From Streptomyces aidingensis (GTDB lineage Bacteria; Actinomycetota; Actinomycetes; Streptomycetales; Streptomycetaceae), in contig NZ_FOLM01000006.1 in the NCBI RefSeq assembly GCF_900112355.1, positions 1 through 64,000 of the forward strand: 64,000 nt of DNA. The letters run 5' to 3'. The notes under the pieces were generated by a model. That model was not told where the DNA came from and did no database searches. It saw only the letters and a list, made by a program, of their open reading frames with translations. The translations under genes and the position numbers were made by a program. Shown here one piece after another: positions 62,656-64,000 of the stretch (position 1 is its first letter; each line of letters begins with the position of its first letter).

Positions 62656-63629
62656 CAACCCCGCCCGCCCTGCTCATCGCCGGCCATGGCACCCGGGACA
62701 CCGGCGGCGCCGAGGCGTTCCGCGCGTTTGTGCGCGAGGTGGCCCGCCGCAACCCCGGCCTGCCGGTCGCGGGCGGTTTCATCGAGCTCTCCCCGCCGCC
62801 GCTGACCGAGGCGGTGGCCGCCCTGGCCGCCGAGGGCGTGCGCCGGTTCGCGGCGGTGCCGCTGATGCTGGTGGCCGCCGGACATGCCAAGGGCGACATC
62901 CCGGCGGCGCTGGCCCGGGAGCGGCAGCGGCACCCGGGGATCTCCTGCGCCTACGGGCGTCCGCTCGGACCGCACCCGGATCTGCTGCGGGTGCTGGACC
63001 GCCGGCTGGACGAGGCGCTGGGCGTCGCGGATGCCGGCGGGGCCGAGCGCCGCTCCGCCCGGGCGGAGACCACCGTGCTGCTGGTCGGGCGCGGCTCCAC
63101 CGACCCGGACGCCAACTCCGAGGTGTTCAAGGCCGCCCGGCTGCTGTGGGAGGGCCGCGGTCTGGCGGGCGTGGAGACGGCCTTTGTCTCGCTGGCCGCG
63201 CCCGATGTGCCGGCCGGGCTGGAGCGCTGCCGGACGCTGGGCGCGCGGCGGATCGTGGTGCTGCCGTACTTCCTCTTCACCGGGGTGCTGCCGGACCGGG
63301 TGCGGGACCAGGCGGCCCGCTGGGCGGCGGACCACCCGGGGACCGAGGTGCGCACGGCCGGCGTCATCGGCCCCACCGACGAGCTGGCGTCTCTGGTGCT
63401 GGCCCGCTACCGGGAGGCGCTGACCGGCGACATCCGGATGAACTGCGACGCCTGCGTCTACCGGGTGGCGCTGCCGGGCTTCGAGGACCGGGTGGGCGCC
63501 CCGCAGCAGCCGCATCACCACCCGGACGACCCGGCTCATTCCCACGCGCATTCCCACGCGCACTCGCACTCCCCCACCCATCCCCGCACACCCCAGAACG
63601 CCCATGACGACCATGCACACACCCACTGA
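62652..63629 (+). CDS. cbiX: sirohydrochlorin cobaltochelatase CbiX with a His-rich tail
   Basis: Protein of 325 residues of the CbiX long form with two related halves: LLIAGHGTRDTGGAEAFRAF and LVAAGHAKGDIPAALARERQ in the first, VLLVGRGSTDPDANSEVFKA and IVVLPYFLFTGVLPDRVRDQ in the second. A CDAC segment (MNCDACVYRVALPGFEDRV) precedes a C-terminal tail of about 38 residues that is nearly all His, Ser, Pro, Asp and Ala (HSHAHSHAHSHSPTHP and DDHAHTH). The tail suits metal binding or storage. CbiX inserts cobalt early, while CobN inserts it late; both being present is notable. It overlaps cobC by 26 bases. Confidence 0.93.
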   Translation: MTTPPALLIAGHGTRDTGGAEAFRAFVREVARRNPGLPVAGGFIELSPPPLTEAVAALAAEGVRRFAAVPLMLVAAGHAKGDIPAALARERQRHPGISCAYGRPLGPHPDLLRVLDRRLDEALGVADAGGAERRSARAETTVLLVGRGSTDPDANSEVFKAARLLWEGRGLAGVETAFVSLAAPDVPAGLERCRTLGARRIVVLPYFLFTGVLPDRVRDQAARWAADHPGTEVRTAGVIGPTDELASLVLARYREALTGDIRMNCDACVYRVALPGFEDRVGAPQQPHHHPDDPAHSHAHSHAHSHSPTHPRTPQNAHDDHAHTH

Positions 63630-64000
63630 CGGCGGACACGATCTGCGGCATCACGGCGACGCCGAGCTGCGGGAGGCCGGGCCCGGGCTGACCGACCTGG
63701 CGGTGAACGTCCGGGCCGGCACCCCGCCGGAGTGGCTGCGGGAACGTATCGCCGGCTCGCTCACCGGCCTGGCCGCCTACCCGGACGGCCGGGCGGCCCG
63801 CGCCGCGGTGGCCCGGCGGCACGGCCTGCCGCCGGACCATGTGCTGCTGACGGCCGGCGCGGCCGAGGCGTTCGTGCTGCTGGCCCGGGCCCTTCCGGCC
63901 GCCCGGCCGCTGGTGGTGCACCCGCAGTTCACCGAGCCGGAGGCGGCGCTGCGCGACGCCGGGCACCGGGTCGGCCGGCTGCTGCTGCCGGCCGCCGGCG
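63604..64000 (+). CDS. cobC: threonine-phosphate decarboxylase CobC/CobD-like aminotransferase, partial
   Basis: The 5' part of a PLP fold-type I enzyme that makes the aminopropanol-phosphate precursor, cut by the window end after about 132 codons. It has GDAELREAGPGLTDLAVNVR, AGTPPEWLRERIAGSLTGLA, AYPDGRAARAAVARRHGLPP and VLLTAGAAEAFVLLARAL, the N-terminal pattern of histidinol-phosphate-type aminotransferases. ATG 63604 lies inside the end of cbiX; ATG 63613 is an alternative. The PLP lysine lies beyond the window. Confidence 0.88.
   Translation, partial: MTTMHTPTDGGHDLRHHGDAELREAGPGLTDLAVNVRAGTPPEWLRERIAGSLTGLAAYPDGRAARAAVARRHGLPPDHVLLTAGAAEAFVLLARALPAARPLVVHPQFTEPEAALRDAGHRVGRLLLPAAG

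Overview
The window is high-GC actinobacterial DNA, almost certainly from a Streptomyces-type chromosome. The reasons are strong GC3 bias, frequent GTG and TTG starts, two short chaplin genes, an FHA-domain ABC transporter of the Rv1747 type, an XRE/DUF5753 plus DUF397 locus, and the leader of an rRNA operon with the typical Streptomyces box at the left edge. The 16S gene itself lies beyond base 1, read leftward. No complete rRNA or tRNA gene and no CRISPR array was seen.

Layout. 1-293: rrn leader and upstream promoter region (minus strand). 294-9297: housekeeping and envelope genes: alkyladenine glycosylase, PEBP protein, HNH nuclease, NfeD/SPFH membrane pair, ABC ATPase, two chaplins, a GAF histidine kinase/NarL-type regulator pair and a small secreted transglycosylase-like protein. 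9418-19078: FHA/ABC transporter, serB, a SixA-type phosphatase, a CynX-type MFS exporter divergent from a GntR/FadR regulator, fabG-fabI, and an anti-sigma-like ATPase.

19382-26764 is the most unusual part. A tldD gene is split after residue 442 by a 4.5-kb insertion flanked by an 8-bp direct repeat (ACTTCCAG) with matching arm-type repeats inside each end. The insert carries the C-terminal stub of a tyrosine integrase, one large HTH regulator, and a run of very small genes, most followed by a GC-rich hairpin. Its partner gene pmbA, immediately downstream and start-stop overlapped with the tldD remnant, is itself broken by an internal deletion with a frameshift. Both halves of a two-subunit protease are therefore inactivated by independent events.

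26895-44726: a TyrRS with a long N-terminal extension, a DUF3099 protein, moaA, an exonuclease with a C-terminal BRCT-like region, SURF1, a five-gene Asp23/AmaP envelope-stress cluster with a divergent partner, an enoyl-CoA hydratase, an ABC-F ATPase, a large conserved hypothetical protein, a secreted or anchored alpha/beta hydrolase, and an XRE/DUF5753-DUF397 locus.

45015-64000: a cobalamin riboswitch followed by a short upstream ORF and a tightly coupled cobalamin operon: cobD-cobQ-cobN-chlD-like-cobO-cobB-cobI-cobM-cbiD-cobL-cbiG/cobJ-ferredoxin-cobH-cbiX-cobC (cut by the window end). Nearly every junction is a 1-8 nt start-stop overlap. The operon mixes anaerobic-type enzymes (CbiX, CbiG, CbiD) with late-insertion CobN and a ChlD-like subunit. 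Terminator-like perfect hairpins separate most convergent gene pairs across the window.
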